DNA of 64,000 nt, from NCBI GenBank assembly GCA_029962745.1, contig CM057151.1:2919431-2983430 (forward strand), given 5' to 3'. Origin of the DNA: Echinometra lucunter. Taxonomy: Eukaryota; Echinodermata; Echinoidea; Camarodonta; Echinometridae. Positions 40,413-47,112 of this stretch are shown one piece after another. The notes beneath the pieces are model-generated. The model saw nothing but the letters and a program-made list of their open reading frames with translations. It ran no database searches and was not told the DNA's origin. Each line of letters begins with the position of its first letter. Position 1 is the stretch's first letter. The translations under genes were made by a program, and so were the position numbers.

Positions 40413-42356
40413 CATTGTTATTATTATCATTATTATTATCATTATTATTATTATTATTATTATCAATATTTTTAGTATTATTAGTATTAGTATTATCATT
40501 ATTATTATTATCATTATTATTATCATTATTATCATTATCATTATTATCATCATCATTATTATTATTATTATTATCATTATTATTACTATCATCTTCATCA
40601 TCATCATCATCATCATAATTATTATCATCATCATCATCATCATCATCATTATTATTATTATTAAAGACCCTATGAACATTTTATATTGATGTCAAATACA
40701 TACTTCATATTTCATATCTGATACAGTTTCCAGCTCTAGCTAAGTAGTAGGGATATTTTCATAATATAATCACCAAAAATGCTAATTTGGTCTGTAACAT
40801 GTAATGTGTAATGTGGGGCAAATGCATGCAGCTTGGACTTTTCCAGCCTATGAAATAAATGAAGGATTCTGGACACGTAAATGGTACATGTATGTTTTCA
40901 ATTTTCATTTCCAACTTCATAAATCTGTTTCATTTTTTGTATCTTTCTGTTTAAGTACATATACTGAAGCTTTAACACAGATATGTATAATGGTATGGTA
41001 GCATTTCTGCTCTAAAAAAATCTTTGCTTGAGTTTTGGACACATCAAAAAATACACACCTCAAGGTACTTGAGGCAAAAGACAAAAAGTATCACAGTAAT
41101 TTCAGACGAAATATCTCATGTATAATGTGCTGTAGGTGTTGATGTCATCATGGTCTTAAATACATATTTGGAAAAAACACTAAAGATTTAATTTAATATA
41201 ATTATAAAAAAGAATCAAAGTTGATCTTTTTGTGGTTCCTTTGTGAATTGCAAAATTTACAACTCTAGTCCCCCTCCAATACCTTTTAATTCAATTTTCT
41301 AATTGTTTTTGAGTCTTGTTCTCATTTACATACATGTACTCATATTAAATATAATCATTCAACAATGTCTCCAAAATGATGTGTTCACACTGAGAATTTA
41401 TCATAGCACATCAAATAATCAGAACACCAAAAATAAAATTACTTTTACAGCTGGAAGAAGTAAACCATATCTCTTCACTATGACTATGATTGTTTACTAT
41501 AATATTAGCATTAAAATGAAGGTACATGTATGATGTACCTCAAGCATTTGGAAAACACTGGATGGAAATAATGAGTTTTCGAGGCATCTTTTACTTTGTT
41601 CTATCCTACAATAAAAAAAAAGAATACATGTAGATGCAACAGATCAAATCTGTACACTGTAAATAACACATTACGGGAAGAAAATTCTCCTCACCCTATT
41701 TACAAATTCATCTGTCACCTTATTACTAGTTATTAGCATCAGCTTTATGTTCATTCCAATCTAATGAGAATCTCTTTACAGACAGGATCATACATACATA
41801 CAGTACAATATATGGGAAATCCGCATAGCCAAGGGGATGATGGGATGCCTCCCCCCCCCCCCCCCCCGAAGAAGAAAAAAAAATAAGCTTGAACAATAAG
41901 AGAAATGGGTAAGAGAACATAAGAAGAGGAGCAGACAAGGAACGACACAGAAACACCGATGCTCCTACCCTTTTTGCACCATCCCCCTAGGCCCTAGGGA
42001 GATCACTTCATGCACTCACTACTCCCCCACCCTCCCCCCCCCCCCCCCCATGAAATCTTACCTAGATCTAGTGTATGGCACTACGCCACTGGATGGGGAG
42101 GGGAAACTTGTATATGTACACTACGCTACCTGGGATAAATGGAAGAGAGTTATAATTGTCAACAACTATGCAGAGCCAGAGTGGAACTTAATCTTTCACA
42201 AAATGAAATTAAAATCACTTTCTTTCCCGTTAAACATGTTCAAAATTGGTAAATCACAACCTACCCAAGAGTGTGAATGAATCCATTCACACTGCCTTCT
42301 GCAAACAGCGACACAATGTCACCAAACTGTAGAAAACTGGCAGCCATTTCCCCCAT
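13..42356 (-). CDS. ITPR: Inositol 1,4,5-trisphosphate receptor, N-terminal 404 residues (11 exons, 3' part off window)
   Basis: IP3-gated calcium-release channel of the endoplasmic reticulum. Exons joined on the minus strand: 42265-42356, 32549-32619, 31180-31295, 26042-26128, 25030-25188, 23675-23773, 13187-13270, 6907-7053, 3379-3474, 2915-3075, 13-112. All have AG/GT borders and compatible phases, totalling 1212 nt. Residues 1-225 match the suppressor domain, including [22 protein letters not shown] and [18 protein letters not shown]. Residues 226-404 match the beta-trefoil half of the IP3-binding core with MIR repeats: R241, K249 and R265-T-T-G-R269 occupy the same residue numbers as in vertebrate IP3R1, so there is no net length change up to there. 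The rest of the binding core, the regulatory region and the channel pore must lie beyond position 1. Family assignment is essentially certain; which paralogue is not determinable here, and many invertebrates have a single gene. Confidence 0.97.
205..405 (+). repeat. Diverged ~115-bp tandem duplication
   Basis: TATTTTTCTCTATCAAGATAGAATG...AAGTGTTAAGCCAATCTCAA and TATTTTTCTGTCTATCAAGACAGGATAG...TATTCAACCAACCTCAT keep the same order of blocks. A short AAACATT repeat precedes it (170-196). Confidence 0.5.
733..766. repeat. 34-base polyC tract
   Basis: Uninterrupted C run in a pyrimidine-rich stretch (700-850). Polyproline-like short frames over it are spurious. Confidence 0.9.
1205..1480. repeat. 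Pyrimidine-rich (CTTT)n/(CT)n tract
   Basis: Starts with about eight CTTT units, then irregular C/T-rich sequence. The open frame over it is Ser/Leu/Phe low complexity, not a gene. Confidence 0.8.
2915..3075 (-). CDS. ITPR: ITPR coding exon 10
   Basis: 161 bp, residues 318-370 plus two bases. A divergent start ([16 protein letters not shown]) is followed by conserved [20 protein letters not shown] and LVPR. The longest open frame over this region is out of phase with the gene; the correct frame is fixed by the [15 protein letters not shown] motif and by both neighbours. Acceptor atttacag, donor AG|gtaaaa. Confidence 0.95.
3379..3474 (-). CDS. ITPR: ITPR coding exon 9
   Basis: 96 bp, phase 0, residues 286-317: [20 protein letters not shown] then [12 protein letters not shown], a MIR repeat almost identical to vertebrates. 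It ends exactly where the alternatively spliced SI insert begins in vertebrate IP3R1 (residue 318). Acceptor tttcag, donor GAG|gtaagc. Confidence 0.97.
3475..6906 (-). other. ITPR intron 8
   Basis: AT-rich; a C-rich stretch near 4005-4032 and (TC)n at 6595-6622. No gene or clear mobile element seen. Confidence 0.85.
6907..7053 (-). CDS. ITPR: ITPR coding exon 8 (IP3 phosphate-binding loop)
   Basis: 147 bp, phase 0, residues 237-285. Begins [20 protein letters not shown] and contains [12 protein letters not shown]241, K249, T266, T267, G268 and R269 are the residues that contact the IP3 phosphates in the vertebrate crystal structures, and all are kept. Acceptor tttgcag, donor GAG|gtaggt. The open frame runs past the donor but that extension is intronic. 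Confidence 0.98.
7112..7201. mobile_element. ~90-bp MITE, family TAACCTGTTGA, copy
   Basis: Shares CAAGCATTTTCCATAGACC, ATTATCCCAGGCTTAGT and the end GTTCAGTGGGTTTA with the 8105 copy. The left end is degraded. Confidence 0.6.
8105..8199. mobile_element. ~95-bp MITE, family TAACCTGTTGA, reference copy
   Basis: Ends TAACCTGTTGAGAATGATTT and GGCATAGTATTCAACAGGTTA, with internal GCATTTTCCATAGACC and GAGTTATCTTGGGCATA. At least four related copies lie in ITPR introns 6 and 7. Confidence 0.7.
9117..9594 (+). mobile_element. ~450-bp retroposon with target-site duplication
   Basis: AAAAAAATACTTTGG occurs at 9117-9131 and at 9580-9594. The insert (9132 to about 9580) ends TTCAATAAAACACATAATAATAAAA on the plus strand, a polyadenylation signal and A-rich tail. 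Probably the 3' end of a LINE; no coding part remains. Confidence 0.65.
10680..10950. repeat. Purine-rich low-complexity tract
   Basis: GAAA/GAGA-rich on the plus strand. It produces a Lys/Arg/Glu-rich open frame and matching Ser/Phe/Leu frames on the other strand; no codon-use or splice evidence for a gene. Confidence 0.75.
11187..11311 (-). mobile_element. 125-bp MITE (GGGGGTGTAACATAAA family), copy 1
   Basis: Same terminal repeats and interior as the copy at 61754, in the opposite orientation (CTATGGCAAACCATGG). Lies in ITPR intron 7. Confidence 0.8.
11585..11798 (+). mobile_element. tRNA-derived SINE (degenerate)
   Basis: B-box-like GGGTTCAAGACCC, then the body motifs CAGGTGTAATAAATGGGTAC and GAGCGCTTTGAGCAC and the 3' end TATAAGCACTACA, shared with the copy at 21.8 kb. 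The A box is decayed. Confidence 0.65.
13187..13270 (-). CDS. ITPR: ITPR coding exon 7
   Basis: 84 bp, phase 0, residues 209-236: [20 protein letters not shown] then NIEEVLKG. Closes the suppressor domain and leads into the IP3-binding core. Acceptor aatag, donor GGG|gtaagt. Confidence 0.96.
14367..14455. mobile_element. ~90-bp MITE, family TAACCTGTTGA, inverted copy
   Basis: Starts TAACCCACTGAATACTATGC, then CCTAGATAACTCAGGC and GGAAAATGC, the reverse complement order of the 8105 copy. Confidence 0.6.
14650..14746. mobile_element. ~95-bp MITE, family TAACCTGTTGA, diverged copy
   Basis: Contains GTCTATGGAAAATGTGTGTT, CCAAATCAAATCGTATTCAA and the end CGGGTTA. The first half is poorly preserved. 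Confidence 0.5.
19274..19842. mobile_element. 569-bp foldback element family 2
   Basis: Ends TTAAAGGGTAAGTCCACCCT and AGGGTGGACTTACCCTTTAA with arms of roughly 250 bp (for example TTGGCAACACTGATGACATC at 19429 recurs inverted near 19670). Its architecture resembles family 1 (TTTAAAGG ends, TTGGCAAC plus GATGTCATC within the arms), so the two may be related. ITPR intron 6. Confidence 0.8.
20255..20470. repeat. Purine-rich (GA)n-like tract
   Basis: Irregular AGAGA/AAAG sequence between a plain intron region and a diverse flank in ITPR intron 6. Confidence 0.75.
21037..21127. mobile_element. ~90-bp MITE, family TAACCTGTTGA, diverged copy
   Basis: TTAATCCACTTAATACCAAA at the left, CTTAACTCATCCTGGGGCTT in the middle and GGTATTCAACAGGTCAA at the right. 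Confidence 0.5.
21823..22146 (+). mobile_element. tRNA-derived SINE
   Basis: A-box-like TGGCATAGTAGTT and B-box GGTTTGAATCCC about 45 bp apart, body CCAGGTGTTAAATGGATACC, 3' end TATTAAGCACTACATAAATG. Same family as 11585. Confidence 0.75.
23675..23773 (-). CDS. ITPR: ITPR coding exon 6
   Basis: 99 bp, phase 0, residues 176-208: [20 protein letters not shown] then [13 protein letters not shown]; the vertebrate segment is [20 protein letters not shown]. Acceptor tccctag, donor GAG|gtaagc. Confidence 0.97.
23975..24300. mobile_element. 326-bp MITE with ~33-bp terminal inverted repeats
   Basis: Ends TTAAAGACACTAGGTCGGGG(CTTTCATGGGGAAT) and ATTCCCCATGAAAGCCCACG(ACCTAGCGTCTTTAA). The interior is not repeated elsewhere in the window. 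ITPR intron 5. The 98-residue open frame across it is fortuitous. Confidence 0.75.
24685..24995. mobile_element. ~310-bp MITE, ends AGGCCAAGTAAAAA...AATTATTAGTTTCTC
   Basis: Left AGGCCAAGTAAAAACACAAT-TATTAGTTTCTCGTCC; right is the complement with a longer A-run (GGATGAGAAACTAATAATTT...ACTTGACCT). The interior is rich in A/T runs. It ends 34 bp beyond the ITPR exon 5 splice donor. Confidence 0.65.
25030..25188 (-). CDS. ITPR: ITPR coding exon 5
   Basis: 159 bp, phase 0, residues 123-175. Includes [38 protein letters not shown] and [10 protein letters not shown]. Acceptor attaaacag, donor AAT|gtaagt. A MITE begins 34 bases past the donor. Confidence 0.97.
25189..26041 (-). other. ITPR intron 4
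   Basis: AT-rich; an inverted GAAGTTCAG near 25332-25355 and a C-run at 25998-26013 close to exon 4's donor. Nothing else seen. Confidence 0.8.
26042..26128 (-). CDS. ITPR: ITPR coding exon 4
   Basis: 87 bp, phase 0, residues 94-122: [20 protein letters not shown] then VIQYGSVIQ. Matches the vertebrate AADLEKKQNETENRKLLGT segment. Acceptor ctctacag, donor CAG|gtgagg. Confidence 0.97.
26129..31179 (-). other. ITPR intron 3
   Basis: AT-rich with many TACATGTA-type motifs, a G-run at 27219-27229, a C-run near 28629-28639 and the palindromic TTATTCCGAAGG array at its distal end. No gene seen. Confidence 0.8.
30583..31096. repeat. Palindromic array of a ~16-bp 'TTATTCCGAAGGTTCG' motif
   Basis: The left half repeats TTATTCCGAAGGTTCG-like units, then GTTAGTCCGAAAATGAAATAAG. 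The right half is the inverted form (CTTATTTCATTTTCGGACTA, ...AACGAACCTTCGGAATAACG), with the centre near 30815-30825. Satellite-like units inside a large foldback; the short frames across it are not genes. ITPR intron 3. Confidence 0.8.
31180..31295 (-). CDS. ITPR: ITPR coding exon 3
   Basis: 116 bp, residues 55-93. Contains [20 protein letters not shown] and [10 protein letters not shown], hallmark suppressor-domain sequence. Acceptor cttgtag, donor CAG|gtaaat. Confidence 0.97.
31296..32548 (-). other. ITPR intron 2
   Basis: Short (AAT)n near 31331-31361, otherwise AT-rich sequence with nothing recognised. Confidence 0.8.
32549..32619 (-). CDS. ITPR: ITPR coding exon 2
   Basis: 71 bp, residues 31-54 plus one base. 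Encodes [20 protein letters not shown] then KFR; the vertebrate protein has [20 protein letters not shown]. Acceptor ataatag, donor GAG|gtgact. Joins exon 1 in phase to restore the TLGLVDD junction. Confidence 0.96.
32784..33120 (+). mobile_element. AGTGGCGTAGC / polyG-polyC element, copy 1
   Basis: Starts AGTGGTGTAGCTAGGATTTC followed by a G-run; contains GGAAGCTCCGACGTTTCTTT and a pyrimidine-rich block, and ends in a C-run plus CAGCTACATGCCTGC (inverted end). Shares the interior with 53208-53560. Confidence 0.7.
34031..34325 (-). mobile_element. Short retroposed cDNA fragment with 18-bp target-site duplication
   Basis: GACAGGGTCACAGATTGA occurs at 34031-34048 and again at 34308-34325. The 259-bp insert between them reads on the minus strand to a polyadenylation signal AATAAA (34075-34070) and an 8-A tail (34056-34049). 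No protein frame is recognised, so it is probably a 5'-truncated mRNA 3' UTR or a LINE end copied by LINE machinery. Confidence 0.8.
35286..35438. repeat. 153-bp hairpin, ~65-bp arms
   Basis: Left TATATTGGATGGCTTTATTA...CCAATATTGCAC pairs with right GTGCAATATTGG...AGCCATCCAATATA around a 25-base loop. Mostly matched with a few bulges; could be a MITE or a structured RNA. Confidence 0.75.
36185..36276. repeat. (ATT)n microsatellite
   Basis: About 30 ATT units with one interruption, in ITPR intron 1. Confidence 0.9.
36608..36661 (+). repeat. 27-bp direct tandem duplication
   Basis: CAGGTTAATATCTCTGATTT-CCTGTAA occurs twice head to tail without a mismatch, so it is a recent slip or duplication. 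Confidence 0.9.
38169..39857. mobile_element. ~1.69-kb non-autonomous element with AGGTGGTCTGT terminal inverted repeats
   Basis: Left end ATTAGGTGGTCTGTCATCTT...CTTTTAGTTTCG; right end is its imperfect complement (CGAAACCTAAAAGATGCCAA...CAGACCACCTAAT). The interior holds an unusually CpG-rich block (38505-38820, GCGCGCG runs) and a tRNA-like B box (GGTTCGAGACCC, 39492). No long open frame. ITPR intron 1; the right end abuts a long (ATT)n array. Confidence 0.65.
39893..40665. repeat. ~770-bp imperfect (ATT)n/(ATC)n array with ~300-bp higher-order duplication
   Basis: ATT and ATC triplets. Two landmarks recur about 300 bp apart: ATAACTATAATTATCATTAT at about 39953 and 40249, and ATCAATATTTTTAGTATTAT at about 40157 and 40462. 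So the array was duplicated as a block. The long poly-Ile frames on both strands are artefacts of the repeat. Confidence 0.9.
41817..42091 (-). mobile_element. AGTGGCGTAGC / polyG-polyC element, copy 3 (inverted)
   Basis: Minus strand begins CCAGTGGCGTAGTGCCATAC, then GATTTCATGGGGGG, and ends in a G-run plus CCTTGGCTATGC. It ends about 170 bp from ITPR exon 1. Confidence 0.65.
42265..42356 (-). CDS. ITPR: ITPR coding exon 1 (start codon)
   Basis: Encodes residues 1-30 plus two bases of codon 31, beginning [20 protein letters not shown], which aligns end to end with the vertebrate start ([20 protein letters not shown]). The ATG at 42356 is chosen because it gives the same number of residues before the conserved GD; a second in-frame ATG three codons on (42347) would shorten the protein. 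Donor is GG|gtaggt. A repeat element ends only about 170 bp inside the following intron. Confidence 0.95.
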
Positions 42357-42600
42357 GTTGGCATGTAACTCAATGGTTAACTCCCACCCTCAGTCTGTTC
42401 AGACTCAGCACAGCAGGGCTGAATGTACACAGTCTGCCTCACTACCAATCCTCGGGGGCTGAGCCGCGTAGCGACATGGTGAACAATCCGGAAGCAACAA
42501 GGGTAAGATTTCGCGTTTGCGCAAGCGGTTACTGCCCCGCAAAGCTCCCATACGAATGAAGATCAACGAAGATGCATGTTTTAAATTCACTATTTTACGG
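42357..42600 (-). promoter_or_regulatory. Putative ITPR 5' UTR / proximal promoter
   Basis: Sequence upstream of the ITPR start codon. It is richer in CpG than its surroundings and carries an ETS-like CTTCCGG (minus strand, about 42488-42494) and a TTGCGCAAACGCGAAA stretch near 42510-42535. No TATA box is obvious. The transcription start is not determinable, and an upstream non-coding exon is possible. Confidence 0.35.
42442..42477 (-). promoter_or_regulatory. Possible upstream ORF in ITPR 5' leader
   Basis: Minus-strand ATG at 42477 in good Kozak context (caccATGt) opens an 11-codon frame (MSLRGSAPEDW) ending TAG at 42442, 85 bases before the ITPR start codon. If the leader includes it, it could lower ITPR translation. 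The extent of the transcript is unknown. Confidence 0.3.
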
Positions 42601-43040
42601 ATTCACGCTGATAAACTATTGTGAAAATCAATGAATAGACAATAAATCACTGACGGCAGGACAATGTCATGTCACGGCATAACATACAAACTCACTCCTC
42701 ATGCGTACAGTACAGACAGTAGATCTTCGGTCTATGAAAATATTGCTCAATGCGATAATTTTGGGAAACCTGTTGATTCATTCGCCGAAGATGGCGACAA
42801 TTCTCTTTCTCAGCAGGTGCAAATAAGGGAGATTGCTCTTACCTAAAAATCGTTCAGAATCTGAACTAAAATAGAGTAGACACTGGACAGGACTTTATTT
42901 TTTGTCACAGCAAATAACAGCTATATAGTATGTGTCAATAAAACAGCGCAAGGATATACGAGTTTTCATAACCACTTCACTACATGTACGTTATGAATGG
43001 GGTATAGCAAAGGATTTTTCCCATAGCTTTTTTTTTTCGG

Positions 43041-43143
43041 GTTTTTGTTTGTTTGTTTGTTTGTTTATTTATTTGTTTGTTTGTTTGTTTGTTCGTTTGT
43101 TTGTGTGTTTGTTTGTTTGTTTGTTCGTTTATTTGTTTGTTTT
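43041..43143. repeat. (GTTT)n microsatellite
   Basis: About 25 GTTT units with scattered changes (ATTT, GTTC, GTGT). Confidence 0.9.
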
Positions 43144-43708
43144 TCTGTCATACAGATTGAATTGTTTTCAAGCCAGTATATACAACACTAAGCCGGATAC
43201 CCTGCATGTTTGAAAATAATAAGTAATAAAAATAATAAGTAAAATAAGTCTATGCTTATATTTATAATAGGTACTTCCTTCTACAGTTTCTTTTCACGTT
43301 GGCATTGTGATATTACAAAAGCATAGATACATATATTATGTTTATAAAGCTATGATACTGTACTGGGCATGTAAATACAATCTTGTGTTTTCAACACGTA
43401 CAAATGTTTTCTCATTCTTATTTGTTGCAAATATGGGCATTATTATGATTAAATATTGCACTTGATGACTTACTCAGAACAATGAAAATACATCATTGTT
43501 TTATTACCTTTACTGTGATTGTATTTATTTTCTGTTATACACTGTATTATGATTTAACATGGTGAATAAACAACTTGTAAAGTTGAAATCGTTGCACTTT
43601 AATGTCAAGCGATCTTTAGTCGAGTTAAATCAAAAATTCTTAGCAAGCAGCAGGTGTTGTCTTTTTCTTTTTCTTTTATTTGAATTTAGTTAAAACAGTC
43701 TACAACCT

Positions 43709-44295
43709 TTAAAGGAGAATGAAACCCAGGCATCAGTGTGCTCTTAGTGAATGGAGATGACCAAGAAGAGTAAACAGTGAAAGTTTGAGAAAAATCGGAC
43801 AATCTGTTCGAGAGTTATGAATTTTGAAGGTTTCAGTAAATCCCTATTTTTGGGATCCGTGAGTTGGCAACTTTGCCAGCATCTGTGATGTCATCGTGGA
43901 CAACTTTCCATTCACTTTTTGTGCAGAATTTTCAAAGAAAATGATTTATATGAAATTTCAAGTCAGGAATCATCATGATTCTTCCCAAAATGCTTGCAGA
44001 ATTGATGTAGCCATGTCATACTCATATAAAAATCAAACAAATGTCTATTTTTCTTGAAAATGAAGAAAATGTGAAATTCTGTGTACAAAATGAGTTGTCC
44101 ACGATGACATCACAGATGCTGGCAAAGTTGCTAACTCAAGGATCCCCCATAATAAGGATTTACTTAAACTTTCAAAGTTCATAATTCTTGAACAGTTTGT
44201 CCGATTTTTCTCAAACTTTCACTGTTTATTTTTGTTCATAATTTGTTCTTCTTTCACTGAAGGCTCACTGATGTCTGGGTTGCATTCTCTTTAAA
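43709..44295. mobile_element. 588-bp foldback element family 1, copy 1
   Basis: Ends TTTAAAGGAGAATGAAACCC and GGGTTGCATTCTCTTTAAA. The arms extend almost to the centre: GTTGGCAACTTTGCCAGCATCTGTGATGTCATCGTGGACAAC on the left recurs inverted on the right (about 44096-44140). No coding potential. Intergenic between ITPR and the lectin cluster. Confidence 0.8.
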
Positions 44296-44395
44296 TAATT
44301 AATGATTGCTATGACATTTTCATGTCGTCACACATTCAAGAAGACGATACGCTTAATTCATTTTCAATATAATATATACTACTACCATCAGCCTG

Positions 44396-44396
<1 letters not shown>

Positions 44397-44455
<59 letters not shown>

Positions 44456-44470
44456 CCCCCCCCCCCCCCC
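44397..44470. repeat. (CT)n followed by polyC
   Basis: About 27 CT units passing into a run of about 18 C, immediately before the mariner-like MITE. Confidence 0.9.
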
Positions 44471-44475
44471 ATATA

Positions 44476-44976
44476 CCAGGTGTCCCCGAAAAAGCGGAAC
44501 GGCGGATTTTCAGTACTTTACCTTCGAAAAGTATGTTATTTTTCTGCATCGTTGGGTACAGCATCCTCTACCGAGAAAGAATGATACAAAGATCATTGAA
44601 TCTGGTGAAGTAATTTTCATTCTATGCCCATGTCCTAAAATACAGTCATTTTCAAATTTTGGGTTAGAGAATTTTGGGTTAAAGAACAAAATGTGTCGGG
44701 AAGGCCTTGTTTGAGGGAAGCCCATTGATGCATGTCAGCATCAAAACGTGCCATACACATGCCATATGATCTCATCTGTCGCAAAAAAAAACATGCGAAA
44801 TTTGAAAATTACTGAAGTTTAAAAAACCAGAATGAAAAATTACTTCACCAAATTCAATGAACTCGGTATCATTTTCTTTGGTAGAAGATGCTTTAGCCAT
44901 TGGTGTAAACAAACTATCAACATTTTGAGGGTAAAGTACTGAAAATGCGCCGTTCCGCTTTTTCTAGGACACCCGA
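44476..44976. mobile_element. 501-bp mariner-like MITE
   Basis: Inverted ends CCAGGTGTCCCCGAAAAAGC and GCTTTTTCTAGGACACCCGA, each arm running to AGTACTTTACC, flanked by TA on both sides. The end sequence and TA duplication fit Tc1/mariner. No transposase frame. Confidence 0.7.
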
Positions 44977-45009
44977 TAATAGAGGGGAGGGGAACATGCA
45001 GGCTGACGA

Positions 45010-45131
45010 TAGTAACGGTTCTGAGGTAGTTTGCTGAGTTTCATTCAGAAGCTTCTGTCACAGGAATGTTACCCAGCAGCCAAAGGGGTGAAGTTTAGCC
45101 ATACAGAAGATCCTTTCATCGACTCCGTCAA
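45010..45131 (-). pseudogene. Decayed terminal exon of a third PLC-lectin-like copy
   Basis: Minus-strand sequence similar to the terminal exons of copies A and B: LTESMKGSSVWLNFTP versus LKEAMAGSPVWLNFTP. One extra T after the TTCACCCC segment shifts the frame, and the AG acceptor is replaced by an AT-repeat (atatatatatt). No other exons of this copy were found up to 48.1 kb. It is a relic of a third tandem member. Confidence 0.7.
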
Positions 45132-45371
45132 TATATATATATGTATCACACTTCGAACACCTCCCTTGCTCTCTTCTGTTAGTGACGCTAGCCAGCTTTA
45201 ACAAGTTTCAGGGGGTACCCAATGCTGAAACAATGTTAGTTCATTTAAAAGAGCATCAGCAGAAAATCATCTGCCTAATTTTTTTCAAAAGTCGTGTTGA
45301 CAAGGAAACCCCCAAATGTGGTAAGATTTCAGGATATTTTTGACCCCTCAGCTGTGACCCAGTTTCAACTG

Positions 45372-45412
45372 GGTACCCACTTTGACGTCAAAATGACGTC
45401 AAAGTGGGTACC
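45372..45412. repeat. 41-bp perfect palindrome with two TGACGTCA octamers
   Basis: Perfect 19-bp arms GGTACCCACTTTGACGTCA and its complement around AAA. Contains the CRE consensus TGACGTCA at 45383-45390 and 45394-45401; a third octamer is at 45511-45518. About 3 kb upstream of the ITPR start codon. It may belong to a transposable element rather than an enhancer. Confidence 0.7.
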
Positions 45413-45572
45413 TTGTCGCGCACTTCCAGCAAAATGTGCGCAAGGTATAATACATATTGTACAGTCTAGCGCGCAGCACAACTGCAATGCGCGAAGCTGG
45501 GTAGCCACTTTGACGTCATACCTCATACTCAAATTTTTTGGTCAGCTCTTGACTTTAAATAAGAAAATTAGC

Positions 45573-45686
45573 CAAAATGCATTGATTTCGATTGAAAATC
45601 ATCATATTTTTAATGTTATTCTTCTTATAATTATATCCTCGATCACATATCATTTTTTTTTTTTTACCATTGTGTAATCACTTTAA
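45573..45686 (+). repeat. ~110-bp repeat, inverted copy of 47495-47604
   Basis: AATGCATTGATTTCGATTGA ... CCATTGTGTAATCACTTT; see the partner at 47495. It joins directly to the CRE-containing palindrome region at 45372-45518. Confidence 0.75.
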
Positions 45687-45689
45687 AGC

Positions 45690-47110
45690 TTGATTTTAAA
45701 GTTTGTCCTTTCTGTGTCTTGTTACATAATTCACTTTATGTAATTTAACAAAATTATCTGTCCATTATGTTTTATAAGCGGTGTGGTTCGTTATTGATAC
45801 TGAGTTTAGTTATTGAAAGCAAACATTTGGTTGAAATCGTCATCATTGTCCTAACTCCACATAATTATTTTAACTTTGCATGTGACGAGAAAGAAGAATA
45901 AAAATATAAACCAAATATTGAAGATTAACCCGGAACAAAAATACAATTCCATTTTCTTACAGGATAGCCAACAAAAGAAAAGAAAAGAAAAAGATAAGAT
46001 ACAAAGTAACAGGAAATTGCCTCATCTCAGGAAGACTGTTAACTTACAAGATTCTATCTTTCAACTTGCAGTAGTTCGGTTAAATTTTCCCGATATTTGC
46101 ATGGTATAGTTACAAATGTTCGTATGGAGACTTGAAGGCCTAACCTAGTTTTTCAATTCTAAATGATTAAATTGATTTTGTTGTCAATCTGGTGAGAATC
46201 ATGCAAACATATTATTCCCTCGTAATTCAAATACATATGTCAGATATTACTGTAAATGTTGTTGATCTCTCTGGCAACATGTCATGTCCACAGAAATCTG
46301 AAGATGTATTGCACACTACATACATATTTATGATTATTTGTGCATCTACTATGATTCTTACCACTTATGTAGAATGCAATGCTGCAAAGAATATACCCCG
46401 TTGCTTTCTTCAAAAGACACTGAATGCATATTAAGTAAATATTTATAAAAAAAATCAGAAGTATACTAATATAAAGATGTCAAATGTAGTTTTATTCATT
46501 AATATATTACTTATTTTTGTGCAATACAGACACAACAAAAATTACAAATTGACAGAAATTTATATCCAGTTTAAATCTCAAAACTCCATTTCTGCATAAC
46601 TTTCACGAAATGTTCCCCCTTCCCTCCCACCCCAAAAATATTTCAATAGAAAAAGAATGAGGAGACCATGAATAAATATATATTTCAATAATCTGCAAAA
46701 AATTAGATACATATCAAAACTTGTAAATGGCACTAGCTATGTCTCCCTCCTTCGTCTAGAAAATAATGTAATGATTTTCATTATAACCCCATCATCACAA
46801 AAAAATAGAAACATGAAAGAAATCAAATTAAATTAATTCAATCTGAAAGACTTTTATATCAACAAATCTAAGACCCAAAAACATTAAGTACTGAATTTCA
46901 ACACAAAACATAGTACCCAATGTATTCATACAATATCCCCTTTTGCATGAGTAACATACATAAAAAGATCACCAGATAACATGTGAAAAACATTTGAAGA
47001 GATGACCTGCCCTTATATTATGTGGAGAAGAAAAACTTCTTTTTTGGTATCAGAATGCACTTCGGGCTCAAACTTCTTCCCAATTGGCAAATTTAAGTTT
47101 CAAGCTATCA
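45690..47110. other. Intergenic, no gene seen
   Basis: AT-rich sequence between the CRE palindrome region and the AAGGTGCTTTCACAC MITE. The short open frames have no recognisable similarity or splice context. Confidence 0.6.
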
Positions 47111-47112
47111 TA

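Larger units (their letters stand above)
32620..42264 (-). other. ITPR intron 1
   Basis: 9.6 kb, the main repeat reservoir of the gene: polyG/C elements at both ends, the cDNA retroposon, the 153-bp hairpin, (ATT)n tracts and the 1.69-kb element. 36.4-38.1 kb and 40.7-41.8 kb contain nothing recognised; 37500-37635 looks like a LINE 3' end (AATAAACTGATAACTGAAAC). Confidence 0.8.

Noticed and set aside
39838..40689. Open frames of 270-280 residues made almost only of Ile or Met on both strands
   Set aside because: They are translations of an imperfect (ATT)n/(ATC)n array.
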